Positions 45,917 through 56,500 are shown, counted from the stretch's first letter. The stretch: DNA of 64,000 nucleotides from Sinorhizobium sp. BG8 (GCF_016864555.1 NZ_CP044011.1:4421501-4485500); one strand, 5' to 3'. Made by a program: numbers and translations. Notes: generated from the sequence alone by a model not told the origin.

Positions 45917-46288
45917 TCACAGCGGCCTGCTGATGTTCTTGTAGGCCTGGTCGAGTTCCAGCATGCGCTTCTCATAGGCGCGTCCGATGCAATCGGCATC
46001 GCCGCCGCAGGCCTGCCGCTCCTTGAGCCACGCCGCCTGCTGGTCCTGGAGCGTGCCGCGCGCACCCATCGCCAGAAGGCCCGACAACAGATCGAAGGTC
46101 GTGACCATGCGCACGTCCGCATCGTTCAGCTTCCGGTTTTCGCAGATCGCTTTCTCGTCCGCGGCAAGTTCGGCAGCGTCGCAATCGAAGCTCGCGGCCT
46201 CGGCCCGAGATGTCACCGCGATCAGGCAAACGACCGCCGCCATCACCGGCTGCGAGCGGAAAAGACTGAGAAATTGCATACCTCGCAT
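45917..46288 (-). CDS. LprI/DUF1311-family exported protein
   Basis: A 123-residue protein with a signal peptide (residues about 1-31, ending EA-ASF). The mature part (ASFDCDAAELAADEKAICENRKLNDADVRM...QQAAWLKERQACGGDADCIGRAYEKRMLELDQAY) has the four spaced cysteines and the WL-x-R-x-x-C motif of the lysozyme-inhibitor LprI family. It probably acts in the periplasm, though inhibitor activity is not shown for most relatives. ATG 46288 is about ten bases after GAGGA and is preferred over the ATG nine bases later. It is convergent with ilvD. Confidence 0.85.
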   Translation of the reverse strand: MRGMQFLSLFRSQPVMAAVVCLIAVTSRAEAASFDCDAAELAADEKAICENRKLNDADVRMVTTFDLLSGLLAMGARGTLQDQQAAWLKERQACGGDADCIGRAYEKRMLELDQAYKNISRPL

Positions 46289-46517
46289 GATGTCAGGTTC
46301 CTCGTGATCATCTCCTGCTCCAGATAGCGCACACTTTTTTTTGACAAGGCGTGTCGGATTGCTGCCCTTTCCTTCGTCTACAGGTAACGGCGCGGATGAA
46401 GGAGGTTGCAGCCGGGTGGTTCGCCCCCTCCGGAACCCGTCGGATTTTTGACAGATACGAGAAACGTTGATATCAACTCATACAGTCGAAATGTCTTGTG
46501 AAAGAGGAGTTACGAGC

Positions 46518-47258
46518 ATGAGACCAGATCACGAGGTCGTATCCCGTGAGGAGTGGCTGGAGGCGCGCAAGGCGCTCCTGGCGATGGAGAAGGAAGAAAC
46601 CCGCCTCAGGGACAAGGTCAGGGCCGAGCGCCTGACGCTGCCCTGGGTGAAAGTGGACAAGACCTACACATTCGATACACCGACCGGCAAGAAGACCTTG
46701 GCCGAACTCTTCGACGGCCGAAGCCAGCTGATGGTCTACCACTTCATGTTCGGCCCCGACTGGGAAGCCGGATGCCCCGGATGCTCGTTCATGGCGGATC
46801 ACATCGACGGCATGTTGACCCACCTGAACCACCACGACGTGACCTATGTCTGCGTCTCTCGGGCACCGCTGGATAAGATCGAAGCCTACAAGAAGCGCAT
46901 GGGCTGGAACTTCCCCTGGTTTTCCTCCTACGGCAGCGACTTCAACTTCGACTACCACGTGTCCTTCTCCAAGGACGAGCTGGCGCGCGGGACGGTCTAC
47001 TACAACTACCGCGACACGCCCTCTGCGGATGCACACGACGAACTGCCCGGCATGAGCGCCTTCATCCAGGACGAAGCGGGCAACGTCTATCACACCTACT
47101 CCGACTATGCCCGGGGCGGCGAGGAATGCCTCACCACGCTGATGGTCCTCGACCGGGCACCGAAGGGGCGCAACGAGACGGGCACGCTGAGCTTCGTCAA
47201 GCGCCATGACGAATATGAGGACGCAGCCCCGAAGAAGGCCAATGCCTGCTGTGACTGA
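46518..47258 (+). CDS. DUF899 thioredoxin-like protein
   Basis: A 246-residue soluble protein. Features of the DUF899 family are VVSREEWLEARKALLAMEKEETRLRDKV, then a thioredoxin-like fold with the CPGC motif in GPDWEAGCPGCSFMADHIDG, then SRAPLDKIEAYKKRMGWNFPWFSS and a DYARGGEECLTTLMVLDRAPKGRNE end. A redox role is likely, but no substrate is known. The last residues NACCD add a second cysteine pair. The start follows AGGAG. A VOC protein gene follows 107 bases downstream on the same strand. Confidence 0.88.
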   Translation: MRPDHEVVSREEWLEARKALLAMEKEETRLRDKVRAERLTLPWVKVDKTYTFDTPTGKKTLAELFDGRSQLMVYHFMFGPDWEAGCPGCSFMADHIDGMLTHLNHHDVTYVCVSRAPLDKIEAYKKRMGWNFPWFSSYGSDFNFDYHVSFSKDELARGTVYYNYRDTPSADAHDELPGMSAFIQDEAGNVYHTYSDYARGGEECLTTLMVLDRAPKGRNETGTLSFVKRHDEYEDAAPKKANACCD

Positions 47259-47365
47259 CAGGTACGTCTCGAAACGAAGCGGGCTTTGACCCGCGGCACC
47301 CGACCGCAGCGTCCACGCGATTGATTGCGGCCGGAAAGCCGAAAACACAATCTTGGGAGAAGAGA

Positions 47366-48133
47366 ATGACCAAGCATCAAGGAAGATTTGTCTGGTACGA
47401 GCTCATGACCAGCGACATCAGCGCGGCCGAGAATTTCTACAAGTCGGTCGTGGGCTGGAGCGCCAAGGACGCAGGCATGCCGGACATGAAGTACACGATC
47501 GTTTCTGCGGGCGAACGGATGATTGCCGGCCTGATGACGACCCCGAAGGAGGCGGAAGGCATGCCGCCGGCCTGGATCGGCTACATCTATGCCGACGACG
47601 TGGACGCCACGGCGAAGGAGATCGCTGCCAAGGGTGGCAAGGTGCACCGCCAGCCGGACGACATTCCCAATATCGGTCGCTTCGCCGTGGTCGCAGACCC
47701 TCATGGTGCAATCTTTTCGATCTTCAGCTCGGCCAGCGAGGGCGAGCCCCCTGCCGATCCGATGTCCCCCGGCCATGTCGGCTGGCATGAGCTGATGGCC
47801 GGCGATCTCGAAAGCGCATGGAGCTTCTACGCCCAGCTCTTCGGCTGGACCAAGGACGAGGCACTCGACATGGGAGAGATGGGCACATACCAGCTCTTCA
47901 AGATCAACGACCAGACGGCAGGCGGCATGATGACCAAGCCGAAGGACCTGCCGGCACCGCCCTACTGGGGCTTCTATTTTACGGTCGATGCCATTGATTC
48001 GGCGATCGAGCGCGTCAATGCCGGTGGCGGCAAGGTGGTCATGGGGCCGATGGAAGTCCCCGGCGGCGCCTGGATCATCAACGGTGTCGACCCGCAGGGA
48101 GCCTATTTCTCGCTGGTAGCGCCGAAGCGCTGA
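47366..48133 (+). CDS. VOC-family protein with two glyoxalase-like domains
   Basis: A 255-residue protein with two tandem VOC (vicinal oxygen chelate) domains: about residues 4-120 (GRFVWYELMTSDISAAENFYKSVVGWS...ADPHGAIFSIFSS) and 130-255 (GHVGWHELMAGDLESAWSFYAQLFGWTKDEALDMGEMGTYQLFKIND). Such proteins can detoxify, isomerise or cleave small molecules and often bind a metal; function here unknown. It follows the DUF899 gene, possibly as a two-gene unit. The ATG 47366 is preceded by GGGAGA. Confidence 0.88.
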   Translation: MTKHQGRFVWYELMTSDISAAENFYKSVVGWSAKDAGMPDMKYTIVSAGERMIAGLMTTPKEAEGMPPAWIGYIYADDVDATAKEIAAKGGKVHRQPDDIPNIGRFAVVADPHGAIFSIFSSASEGEPPADPMSPGHVGWHELMAGDLESAWSFYAQLFGWTKDEALDMGEMGTYQLFKINDQTAGGMMTKPKDLPAPPYWGFYFTVDAIDSAIERVNAGGGKVVMGPMEVPGGAWIINGVDPQGAYFSLVAPKR

Positions 48134-48375
48134 TTGCTCGAAGGCCCGCGCCCGGCGCACCCATCCGGTGCCCGTGCGCGGGCCTCCGCGCGGCGGAGGC
48201 AGGTCGTTCGGCCCGCGTTGCCCGCCGTTGCGATCCATATCCCGCAGGCTGGCGCCCGCTCGACGGCGCGAAGATCCGAACGCTGTTCGCCATTCCTGCT
48301 TGCAATCCTTCTTTGCATTGCACAAACTTCCACGGATGGCGGCAAAGACCGTCACCGAGGGGATAAAAATCGCGC

Positions 48376-51300
48376 ATGTCGATAAAGGCCAGCATCTACC
48401 ACCTGACCCACTACAAGTATGACAACCCGGTCCGCCTCGGACCGCAGATCATAAGGCTGAAGCCGGCCGCCCATTCGAAGACCAAGGTCATAAGCCACTC
48501 ACTCAAGGTTTCGCCGGCAAATCACTTCGTCAATCTGCAGCAGGACCCCTACGGCAACTATCTTGCCCGATATGTTTTTCCTGATCCGGTGAGCGAACTG
48601 AAGATCGAGGTTGATCTCGTCGCCGACATGACGGTCTACAACCCCTTCGATTTCTTCGTCGAGGAGGAGCACGAAAACTGGCCCTTCAGCTATCCGCAGG
48701 AGCTGCGGGAAGACCTGATGATTTACACGCAGCCGGAGCCCATGGGGCCTGCGCTCGAAGCGTTCATGAAGACGATCGACAGGTCCCGCCAGCGGACCGT
48801 GGACATGGTGGTCGGCATCAATGCCCGCCTGCAGCACGACGTCGGCTACGTGATCCGCATGGAACCGGGCGTCCAGACGCCCGAGGAGACGCTGACCACG
48901 GCGCGCGGGTCCTGCCGTGACTCGAGCTGGCTGCTCGTCCAGGTGCTGCGCAATCTCGGCTATGCCGCCCGCTTCGTCTCAGGCTACCTCATCCAGCTCA
49001 CGCCCGACCTGAAGGCCCTCGACGGTCCCTCCGGTACCGAAGTGGATTTCACCGACCTCCATGCCTGGTGCGAGGTTTACATTCCGGGCGCCGGCTGGAT
49101 CGGGCTCGACCCTACCTCGGGCCTCCTGACCGGGGAGAGCCACATTCCCCTCGCCGCCACGCCGCACTACCGCAACGCTGCGCCGATATCGGGCGGCTAC
49201 TTCGGCCATGCCAACACCTCGTTCGATTTCGACATGAGAGTGACCCGGGTGGCCGAGCATCCGCGCATTACCAAGCCCTTTTCCGACGAATCCTGGGAGG
49301 CGCTGAACGCGCTTGGCAAGGACGTCGACCGCGTTCTCGCGAGCAACGACGTACGCCTCACCATGGGCGGAGAGCCCACCTTCGTCTCGGTCGACGACTT
49401 CGAATCCGGGGAATGGAACACCGATGCCGTGGGTCCGACCAAGCGCGAGAAGGCGGATACGCTGATCCGTCGCCTCAGGGAACGCTTCGCACCGGGCGGC
49501 TTCCTCCACTATGGACAAGGCAAGTGGTATCCGGGCGAAAGCCTTCCGCGCTGGACGTTCTCGCTCTACTGGCGCCGCGACGGCAAGCCGATCTGGTCCG
49601 ATCCGAAGCTCATCGCCGTGGAAGGCAAGTCCTCTCCGGTGACGACGGACGACGCGGAACGATTGCTCTCGGGAATGGCCGCCGAACTCGGCATCGCGAA
49701 GGAGATGGTCGTACCCGCCTTCGAGGATCCTGCCGAGTGGCTGATCAAGGAGGCCAACCTTCCCGACAACGTCGACCCGTCCAACTCGAAGCTCGAGGAT
49801 CCGGAGGAGCGGACCCGTATCGCCCGCGTCTTCGAACGTGGCCTCACCAGTCCGACCGGCTATGTTCTGCCCGTCCAGCGCTGGAACGCGCAGGCCAAGG
49901 ACGTACGCTGGATGAGTGAAAAATGGCGGACGCGTCGGGGGCGGATCTTCCTGGTGCCGGGCGACAGCCCCGTCGGCTACCGCCTGCCGCTCGGATCGCT
50001 GCCATGGGTTTCCGTCTCGGCCTATCCCTACATCAATCCGGTGGACCCGACGGTCGAGCGCCCCGAACTGCCTGATTTCACCGAGGAAAAGGGCCGGACC
50101 ATGGCGGCCGTGCACTTCCAGGCGGCGACCGGCCAGCAGCAGATTAACCCGCAAAGCACGGAAGAGATCGACGGCCATGTACGCACCGCCATCAGCGTCG
50201 AACCGCGCGAAGGCCGGCTGTGCGTGTTCATGCCGCCGACGACGAGCCTGGAAGAGTATCTGGACCTCATCGCATCCGCCGAGCGCGCCGCCGCGGCGCT
50301 GAAGCTGCCCGTCCACATCGAAGGCTATGCTCCGCCGCAGGACGAGCGCCTGAATGTCATCCGCGTGGCGCCGGATCCCGGAGTGATCGAGGTCAACATC
50401 CATCCGGCTTCGAACTGGCAGGAATGCGTCTCCATCACCTCGGCGGTCTATGAGGAGGCTCGCCAGAGCCGCCTCGGCGCCGACAAGTTCATGATCGACG
50501 GTCGCCACACGGGCACGGGCGGCGGCAACCACGTCGTCGTCGGCGGCAGGAACCCGAACGACAGCCCGTTCCTTCGCCGCCCTGATCTGCTCAAGAGCCT
50601 CGTCCTGCACTGGCAGCGCCATCCTTCGCTGTCCTATCTCTTCTCGGGCATGTTCATCGGCCCCACCAGCCAGGCACCGCGCATCGACGAAGCCCGTCAC
50701 GATTCGCTCTACGAGCTGGAGATCGCCCTTTCCCAGATCCCTGCCCCCGGCAAGGGCGCAGCACCCCTGCCGTGGCTGGTCGACCGGCTCTTCCGCAACC
50801 TGCTCGTGGACGTCACCGGCAACACCCACCGTTCCGAGATCTGCATCGACAAGCTGTTCTCGCCGGACGGCCCGACCGGTCGCCTCGGCCTTGTCGAGTT
50901 TCGTGGCTTCGAGATGCCGCCGAACGCGCGCATGAGCCTCGCCCAGCAGCTTCTCGTCCGCGCACTGATTGCGCGCTTCTGGCTGCAACCCGCCGACGGC
51001 AGGTTCGTTCGCTGGGGCACGACGCTGCACGACCGGTTCATGCTGCCTCACCATGTCTGGCAGGATTTCCTCGAGGTGCTTGCCGATCTGAAAACCAACG
51101 GCTTCGATTTCCGTCCCGAATGGTTCGAGGCCCAGCTGGAGTTCCGCTTCCCCTTCTGCGGCGAGGTCGAGTACGAGGGCGCCACGCTCGAACTGAGGCA
51201 AGCGCTGGAGCCCTGGCACGTGATGGGCGAGCAGGGAGCGATCGGCGGTACGGTCCGCTATGTCGATTCCTCTGTCGAAAGGCTGCAGGTAAAGCTAGAG

Positions 51301-51696
51301 TCCGCCAATCCCGGGCGCTATGCCGTTACGTGCAACGGGCGGCCGCTTCCTCTCGCCAGGACCGGCGCCAACGGCGTTTCGGTCGCAGGCGTCAGGTACA
51401 AGGCCTGGCAGCCCGCTTCCGGGCTCCATCCGGTTCTGCCCGTAAACACCCCGCTCACATTTGACATTTATGATACATGGTCGCGCCGGGCGATCGGCGG
51501 ATGCATTTATCACGTTGCCCATCCGGGTGGGCGCAACTATGAGACATTTCCGGTGAACGGAAATGAAGCGGAAGCGCGTCGGCTGGCGCGTTTCGAACCG
51601 TGGGGACATACGGCTGGCGGATATACGGTCTGGCCGGAGACACCATCTCCGGAATTTCCGTTGACGCTGGACCTTAGGCGCCCCGCAGGAGTGTAG
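48376..51696 (+). CDS. Transglutaminase-DUF2126 fusion protein
   Basis: A 1106-residue cytosolic protein. Residues 1-95 are the bacterial transglutaminase N-domain. Residues about 150-270 are the transglutaminase core with an intact triad: Cys180 (RGSCRDSSW), His229 (DLHAWCEVY) and Asp245 (GLDPTSG). The remaining ~780 residues are DUF2126 (COG4196), with [54 protein letters not shown] and [16 protein letters not shown] recall this region being described as a permuted glutamine-synthetase-like amide ligase fold. It heads a three-gene cluster with ATP-grasp/alpha-E and a second transglutaminase. Its stop is three bases before the next start. Predicted role: forming or editing amide bonds on a peptide or protein; no substrate is known. 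Confidence 0.92.
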   Translation: MSIKASIYHLTHYKYDNPVRLGPQIIRLKPAAHSKTKVISHSLKVSPANHFVNLQQDPYGNYLARYVFPDPVSELKIEVDLVADMTVYNPFDFFVEEEHENWPFSYPQELREDLMIYTQPEPMGPALEAFMKTIDRSRQRTVDMVVGINARLQHDVGYVIRMEPGVQTPEETLTTARGSCRDSSWLLVQVLRNLGYAARFVSGYLIQLTPDLKALDGPSGTEVDFTDLHAWCEVYIPGAGWIGLDPTSGLLTGESHIPLAATPHYRNAAPISGGYFGHANTSFDFDMRVTRVAEHPRITKPFSDESWEALNALGKDVDRVLASNDVRLTMGGEPTFVSVDDFESGEWNTDAVGPTKREKADTLIRRLRERFAPGGFLHYGQGKWYPGESLPRWTFSLYWRRDGKPIWSDPKLIAVEGKSSPVTTDDAERLLSGMAAELGIAKEMVVPAFEDPAEWLIKEANLPDNVDPSNSKLEDPEERTRIARVFERGLTSPTGYVLPVQRWNAQAKDVRWMSEKWRTRRGRIFLVPGDSPVGYRLPLGSLPWVSVSAYPYINPVDPTVERPELPDFTEEKGRTMAAVHFQAATGQQQINPQSTEEIDGHVRTAISVEPREGRLCVFMPPTTSLEEYLDLIASAERAAAALKLPVHIEGYAPPQDERLNVIRVAPDPGVIEVNIHPASNWQECVSITSAVYEEARQSRLGADKFMIDGRHTGTGGGNHVVVGGRNPNDSPFLRRPDLLKSLVLHWQRHPSLSYLFSGMFIGPTSQAPRIDEARHDSLYELEIALSQIPAPGKGAAPLPWLVDRLFRNLLVDVTGNTHRSEICIDKLFSPDGPTGRLGLVEFRGFEMPPNARMSLAQQLLVRALIARFWLQPADGRFVRWGTTLHDRFMLPHHVWQDFLEVLADLKTNGFDFRPEWFEAQLEFRFPFCGEVEYEGATLELRQALEPWHVMGEQGAIGGTVRYVDSSVERLQVKLESANPGRYAVTCNGRPLPLARTGANGVSVAGVRYKAWQPASGLHPVLPVNTPLTFDIYDTWSRRAIGGCIYHVAHPGGRNYETFPVNGNEAEARRLARFEPWGHTAGGYTVWPETPSPEFPLTLDLRRPAGV

Positions 51697-51699
51697 GGA

Positions 51700-54114
51700 T
51701 TGACGAGAAAGGTCGCCGAGGCAGAGCGTTCCGGTACCGGGCTTTCTGGAAAGCCGGTAGACGGTTACGCGCCGCTGTCCGGCATTGCCGACGAGATGGT
51801 CGATACCAACGGCAGCGTCCGCCCCGTGTGGCGCCGCCTGCTTTCGGCGATCGAGAAGATGGACGAAACGGAACTTGCGAACCGCTTCGCCCGCGCCGAC
51901 CGCTACCTGAGGGATGCCGGCGTCTTCTATCGCGCTTACGGAGGCAAGGAATCGGGCGCCGAACGCGCCTGGCCGCTTTCGCATGTCCCGGTGCTGATCG
52001 ACGAAGCCGAATGGGAAAACCTGTCCCGCGGCATCATCCAGCGCGCCAATCTGCTCGAGATGATCGTCGCCGACATCTACGGCAAGAACAGGCTTGTGGC
52101 CGAGGGGCACCTGCCGCCGGCGCTGATCGCCTCGAATGCGGAGTTCCTGCGCCCGCTCGTCGGCGTCGCGCCCGCTGACGGCCATTTCCTCCATTTCTGT
52201 TCCTTCGAGATCGGCCGTGGCCCGGATGGGACATGGTGGGTCCTTTCCGACCGGACCCAGGCTCCGTCAGGCGCCGGTTTCGCGCTTGAGAACCGGGTGG
52301 CGACCACCCGCGCCTTCTCCGACATCTACGCCGAAACGCACGTGCACCGCCTCGCCGGCTTCTTCGGCGAGTTCCGCGAGACGTTGCAGGGCAACAAGCT
52401 GCATTCCGAGGATCGCATCGCCGTCCTGACGCCCGGCCTTGCGAACGAGACCTATTTCGAGCACGCCTATATCGCCCGCTACCTGGGCTTCATGCTTCTC
52501 GAAGGCGAGGACCTGACGGTCGTCGACGACAAGGTCATGGTCCGCACCGTTGCCGGCCTCAAGCCTGTGGGCGTGCTCTGGCGCCGCCTCGACGCGACGT
52601 TCGCCGATCCGCTCGAATTGAACCAGAACTCCCACATCGGCACGCCCGGCATGGTCGAGGCGCTGAGGGCGGGGTCCGTCAGCATCGTCAACGCGCTTGG
52701 CTCCGGCATACTCGAGACCCGTGCGCTGCTCGCCTTCATGCCCGGCATCTGCCGCCACCTGATGGGCGAAGACCAGATACTGCCGAGCATCGCCACCTGG
52801 TGGTGCGGCCAGAAGGCCGAACGCGAACATGTCGCCCGCAGCATCGAGAAGATGGTCATCGGGCCCGCCTACTCGACCCGTCCCTTCTTCGACGACAACG
52901 AGCAGTCGGTGCTCGGCTCGTCGCTGACGGACAACGCGAAGGTCTCGATTTCCGATTGGCTCGCCGCCGACGGAGCCAAGCTCGTCGGCCAGGAAGCGGT
53001 GACGCTGTCCACCACGCCGGCCTTCGTGAACGGCAAGCTGGTTCCGCGACCGATGAGCCTCCGTGTCTTCGCGGCGCGCACGCGCGACGGCTGGCAGATC
53101 ATGCCCGGCGGCTTCGCGCGCATAGGCGCGGACAACAACGTCTCCGCCATCGCCATGCAGAAGGGCGGCTCGGCGGCGGACGTCTGGATCGTCAGCTCCA
53201 AGCCGGTCGCCCGCACCACGCTTCTCCCGGCCGAGGAAACCTTTACCCGCAACATGCCGGGAAGCCTGCCGAGCCGGGCAGCGGACAATCTCTACTGGCT
53301 CGGTCGCTACATCGAGCGCGCCGAGGGGGCGCTGCGCATCCTGCGCGCCTGGCACGGCCGGTTCGCTGAGTACGCGGACCCGGAACAGCCGCTCCTGAAG
53401 GACGTCAGCACCTATCTCGACGTGCTGGATATCGACACCGCCGAAGCGGTTCCGAGCAGCCTGATACGCAACATCGAAAGCGCGGTGTTCAGCGCCAGCA
53501 ACATCCGCGACCGCTTCTCGCCCGACGGCTGGCTGGCCCTTACCGATCTTTCCAAGACCGCACGTCGCTTCCACGTCAGCGTCGAGGCTGGCGACGACGC
53601 GACGCGGGCGATGACCGTGCTGCTCAGGAAGCTTGCGGGCTTTGCCGGTCTCGTCCACGAAAACATGTACCGGTTCACCGGCTGGCGCTTCCTGTCGATC
53701 GGACGCTATCTCGAGCGCGGACTGCATATGACGCGCCTGCTTGGCCACATGTCTGGCGAGGATGCACCGGATGGCGCGCTGGACATGCTTCTTGAGATCG
53801 GCGACAGCGTCATGACGCACCGCAGGCGCTACAACGTCGCCACCGCGCGCCTCACCGTGACCGATCTTCTCGCACTCGATCCGCTCAATCCTCGCTCCGT
53901 GCTCTATCAGCTGAACGAGATCAAGAACGAGGTCGAGCAACTGCCGAACGCCTTCTCCAACGGACAGATGTCGCCCTTCTACCGCGAGGCCATGAGGCTG
54001 CATGCGGGCCTTGCGGTCATGACGCCCGAAGGCATGTCGGGCCCGATCTACAAACGGTTCGAACAGGAACTGGAAAAGCTTTCCGACGTTCTCGGCCAGA
54101 CCTATCTGAGTTGA
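51700..54114 (+). CDS. Circularly permuted ATP-grasp protein fused to alpha-E domain
   Basis: An 804-residue protein from TTG 51700, which follows the previous stop by three bases and AGGAG by about eight. Residues about 65-500 are the circularly permuted ATP-grasp ligase (DUF404/DUF407 types: VFYRAYGGKESGAERAWPLSHVPVLI, IIQRANLLEMIVADIYGKN, LTPGLANETYFEHAYIARYLGFMLLEGEDL, ARPMSLR-type end). Residues about 525-800 are the alpha-E all-helical domain (ADNLYWLGRYIERAEGALRILRAW ... ENMYRFTGWRFLSIGRYLERGLHMTRLLGHM). In many bacteria these are separate proteins; here they are fused. ATP-grasp enzymes join carboxylates to amines through acyl-phosphates. It is tightly linked to both flanking transglutaminase genes. 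Confidence 0.93.
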   Translation: MTRKVAEAERSGTGLSGKPVDGYAPLSGIADEMVDTNGSVRPVWRRLLSAIEKMDETELANRFARADRYLRDAGVFYRAYGGKESGAERAWPLSHVPVLIDEAEWENLSRGIIQRANLLEMIVADIYGKNRLVAEGHLPPALIASNAEFLRPLVGVAPADGHFLHFCSFEIGRGPDGTWWVLSDRTQAPSGAGFALENRVATTRAFSDIYAETHVHRLAGFFGEFRETLQGNKLHSEDRIAVLTPGLANETYFEHAYIARYLGFMLLEGEDLTVVDDKVMVRTVAGLKPVGVLWRRLDATFADPLELNQNSHIGTPGMVEALRAGSVSIVNALGSGILETRALLAFMPGICRHLMGEDQILPSIATWWCGQKAEREHVARSIEKMVIGPAYSTRPFFDDNEQSVLGSSLTDNAKVSISDWLAADGAKLVGQEAVTLSTTPAFVNGKLVPRPMSLRVFAARTRDGWQIMPGGFARIGADNNVSAIAMQKGGSAADVWIVSSKPVARTTLLPAEETFTRNMPGSLPSRAADNLYWLGRYIERAEGALRILRAWHGRFAEYADPEQPLLKDVSTYLDVLDIDTAEAVPSSLIRNIESAVFSASNIRDRFSPDGWLALTDLSKTARRFHVSVEAGDDATRAMTVLLRKLAGFAGLVHENMYRFTGWRFLSIGRYLERGLHMTRLLGHMSGEDAPDGALDMLLEIGDSVMTHRRRYNVATARLTVTDLLALDPLNPRSVLYQLNEIKNEVEQLPNAFSNGQMSPFYREAMRLHAGLAVMTPEGMSGPIYKRFEQELEKLSDVLGQTYLS

Positions 54115-54179
54115 GCCGAGAGAACCCAGACGGACACTGACCCGCCCAATCTACCTCACGAGGGACACGCATTCCGCCC

Positions 54180-55067
54180 ATGCTTTACGATGTCACCCTC
54201 CGGATCGAATACGTCTATGACACGCCGGTTTCCGGCGGACGCCACATGGTGCGCGTTCTCCCGCTCTCGATCGGCGGTCGCCAGAGGCTCGTTGCAGGAT
54301 CGATCGACGTCATGCCGCGGCCGATCGAACGCACCAACGTGACGGACTTCTTCGACAATCCCGCCATGTCGATCCTCTTCCGCAGCGTACATGACCGGCT
54401 CGACATCAAGATGCAGGCGCGCGTCCACGTCGACGGCCAGGATCCGACACCCGACTTCTCGCCGCAGCTTGATGGCCTTCCCGACGACATCGTGAGCTAC
54501 TGGTCGCTCGACGCCGGTTCTCCCCACCACTATGTCGGCCCAAGTCCTCGCCTTCCCCACTGCCCCGAGATTGCCGAGTATGCGAGCCGGTTCGTCACCC
54601 CGGACATGACGGTGCGTGAAATCGCAAAGGCCATCTGCGCCGGCATCCACAAGGACTTCACCTACGATGCGAAGGCCACCACCGTGGACACGACGCCGCG
54701 CGAATCCTTCAAGCTGAAGCGTGGCGTCTGCCAGGACTTCACCCATGTCATGATCGTCGCGTTGCGCAGTCTCGGCATCCCGGCCGGATATGTCAGCGGT
54801 TTCCTGCGCACGATCCCGCCACCCGGCAAGGAACGGCTGGAAGGAGCCGACGCGATGCACGCATGGGTGCGTTTCTGGGGCGGGCGGATCAACGGCTGGA
54901 TGGAGCTCGATCCCACCAACAACATTCCCGCCGGAACGGACCACATCGTGGTCGGCTACGGCCGCGACTATTCCGACGTGGCGCCGGTGATCGGCATCCT
55001 GAAGGGATACGGCCGCCACAAAACGGATCAGGCCGTGGACGTCGTACCCGTTCATCAGTTCGCGTGA
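54180..55067 (+). CDS. Transglutaminase-like protein, second of the cluster
   Basis: A 295-residue cytosolic protein: bacterial transglutaminase N-domain (residues about 1-85) and the transglutaminase core with Cys184 (RGVCQDFTH), His227 (DAMHAWVRFW) and Asp244 (ELDPTNN), so it is probably an active cysteine peptidase or acyltransferase. It lies 65 bases after the ATP-grasp/alpha-E gene. In related clusters an Ntn-hydrolase (Anbu-type) peptidase commonly follows; here the next gene is an unrelated TadG-like protein, and no such peptidase is in the rest of the window. Confidence 0.92.
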   Translation: MLYDVTLRIEYVYDTPVSGGRHMVRVLPLSIGGRQRLVAGSIDVMPRPIERTNVTDFFDNPAMSILFRSVHDRLDIKMQARVHVDGQDPTPDFSPQLDGLPDDIVSYWSLDAGSPHHYVGPSPRLPHCPEIAEYASRFVTPDMTVREIAKAICAGIHKDFTYDAKATTVDTTPRESFKLKRGVCQDFTHVMIVALRSLGIPAGYVSGFLRTIPPPGKERLEGADAMHAWVRFWGGRINGWMELDPTNNIPAGTDHIVVGYGRDYSDVAPVIGILKGYGRHKTDQAVDVVPVHQFA

Positions 55068-55227
55068 GGGCGGGATTCCCGAATGTAAACAGCCTGGGTG
55101 ACCCTCAAAGTGCCGAAAATTCGGCATTGGTGCAATTTTACTAAAACTACACCACCCGGTAGAACCGATAAATAAGAGTTCGCTGCTACTTTCCCCCCAA
55201 CATTATGACAATGGGTGGGTAAGTCAG

Positions 55228-56444
55228 ATGAGTGACAACAGGCAACGGCAGGCATCTTTCCTGAAACTCTACAAGGACCGTCTCGGCAATTTCTCCATGC
55301 TGACGGCGCTCGTCCTGCCGGTCCTGCTGGGGCCGGCGGCGTCGCGATCGACCTGACCGGCATGATCCGGACCAAGGCCAACCTCCAGGACGCAACGGAC
55401 GCTGCCGCACTTGCAGCCGCCGCCGCGATGACCAAGCAGGGCTTCACCGCGGAAGCGGCAAAGCTCCTGGCGATGAACTTCCTAAAGACGCAGATGGGTA
55501 GCACCAACAGCGTCGACGGGGAGGACGAGGCAAAAGGTGACGGCGGCAGCGACATCGACTCCAACTCGTCCGTCACCGTTACCGAAACCGCCCTTGAAGG
55601 CGGCGGCAAATCCTACAAGGTCGAGGTCAGCGCCAAGTACGACTTCATTTTCAATCCGTTGACCCAGCTCTTCGGCCAGGAGTCGACGACGCTGAACGCC
55701 GAAAGCACGGCCGAAAGCGGCACCGAATCGAAGAACGCGCTTTCGATGTACTTCGTGCTCGACCGTTCCGGCTCCATGGCTGAGGATACGTCCACGAAGA
55801 CGACCTACACCTGCTACGACAAGAAGGGCAACGCGAAGACCTGCACGGGCTATCTGACCAAGATGGAATCCCTGAAGCTGGCGACCGCCGACCTTCTCAC
55901 GCAGATGAAGACGGCAGACCCGACGGAGACCTACGTTCGCACGGCGGCGATCTCCTACAACTCCGCCGCCCAGACACCCACGGCCTTCGCCTGGGGCACG
56001 TCCGGCGTGCTGTCCTACGTGAATGCGCTTACCGCATCCGGCAATACGGACTCCTCGACCCCGTTCAAGACGGCCTACCAGACGCTCGCGACAACGGCTG
56101 AGGATACCGCGCACAAGAACAAGGCGAACAACGGCCAGGTGCCGACGAAGTACATCGTCTTCATGACGGACGGTGACAACACGTCGTACAACGGCAGCTC
56201 CAGCGGCAGTGCCGGGACCTCGGCCGACACCGAAACCAAGAAGTGGTGCGACAAGGCCAGGACCGACAAGATGGAGGTCTACACGATCGCCTTCATGGCA
56301 CCGACCCGCGGCCAGACCCTTCTGAAGTATTGCGCCACCACCACGAGCCACTACTTCGCGGCGGAAAGCGCGACCGACCTGATCGCCGCCTTCAAATATA
56401 TCGGCCAGCAGAGCTCCGCAGTCGTCGCCCGCCTGACGAAATAG
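55228..56444 (+). pseudogene. TadG-like pilus-assembly/von Willebrand A protein, broken by a one-base frameshift
   Basis: Frame one from ATG 55228 encodes MSDNRQRQASFLKLYKDR then FSMLTALVLPVLLG, the N-terminus and membrane helix of Tad-like pilus proteins, but stops soon after. The expected continuation GVAIDLTGMIRTKANLQDATDAAALAAA is in another frame, reached by adding one G to the GGGG run at 55329-55332. The rest (from about 55333) is open to 56444. It contains a von Willebrand A domain with a complete MIDAS motif (DRSGSMA) and TDGD. Corrected, it would be ~405 residues. Upstream at 55111-55126 is a TGCCGAA-AA-TTCGGCA dyad. Either a real mutation, a phase-variable run, or a sequencing error. 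A downstream restart at 55362 would lack the membrane anchor. Confidence 0.85.
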
Positions 56445-56470
56445 CGGTTCCGAAACAGCAATTCACGATC

Positions 56471-56500
56471 AGCCCCGCTTCGCGCCGCGAAGCGGGGCTT
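56471..56500 (+). terminator. Terminator after the TadG-like gene
   Basis: AGCCCCGCTTCGC (56471-56483) and GCGAAGCGGGGCT (56487-56499) form a 13-base stem with a three-base loop followed by TTTGC. A short T-run makes it moderately strong. Confidence 0.75.

Noticed and set aside
55111..55126. TGCCGAA-AA-TTCGGCA as terminator of the transglutaminase cluster
   Set aside because: The two-base centre and lack of a T-run make a terminator unlikely; it is noted only as a dyad upstream of the TadG-like gene.
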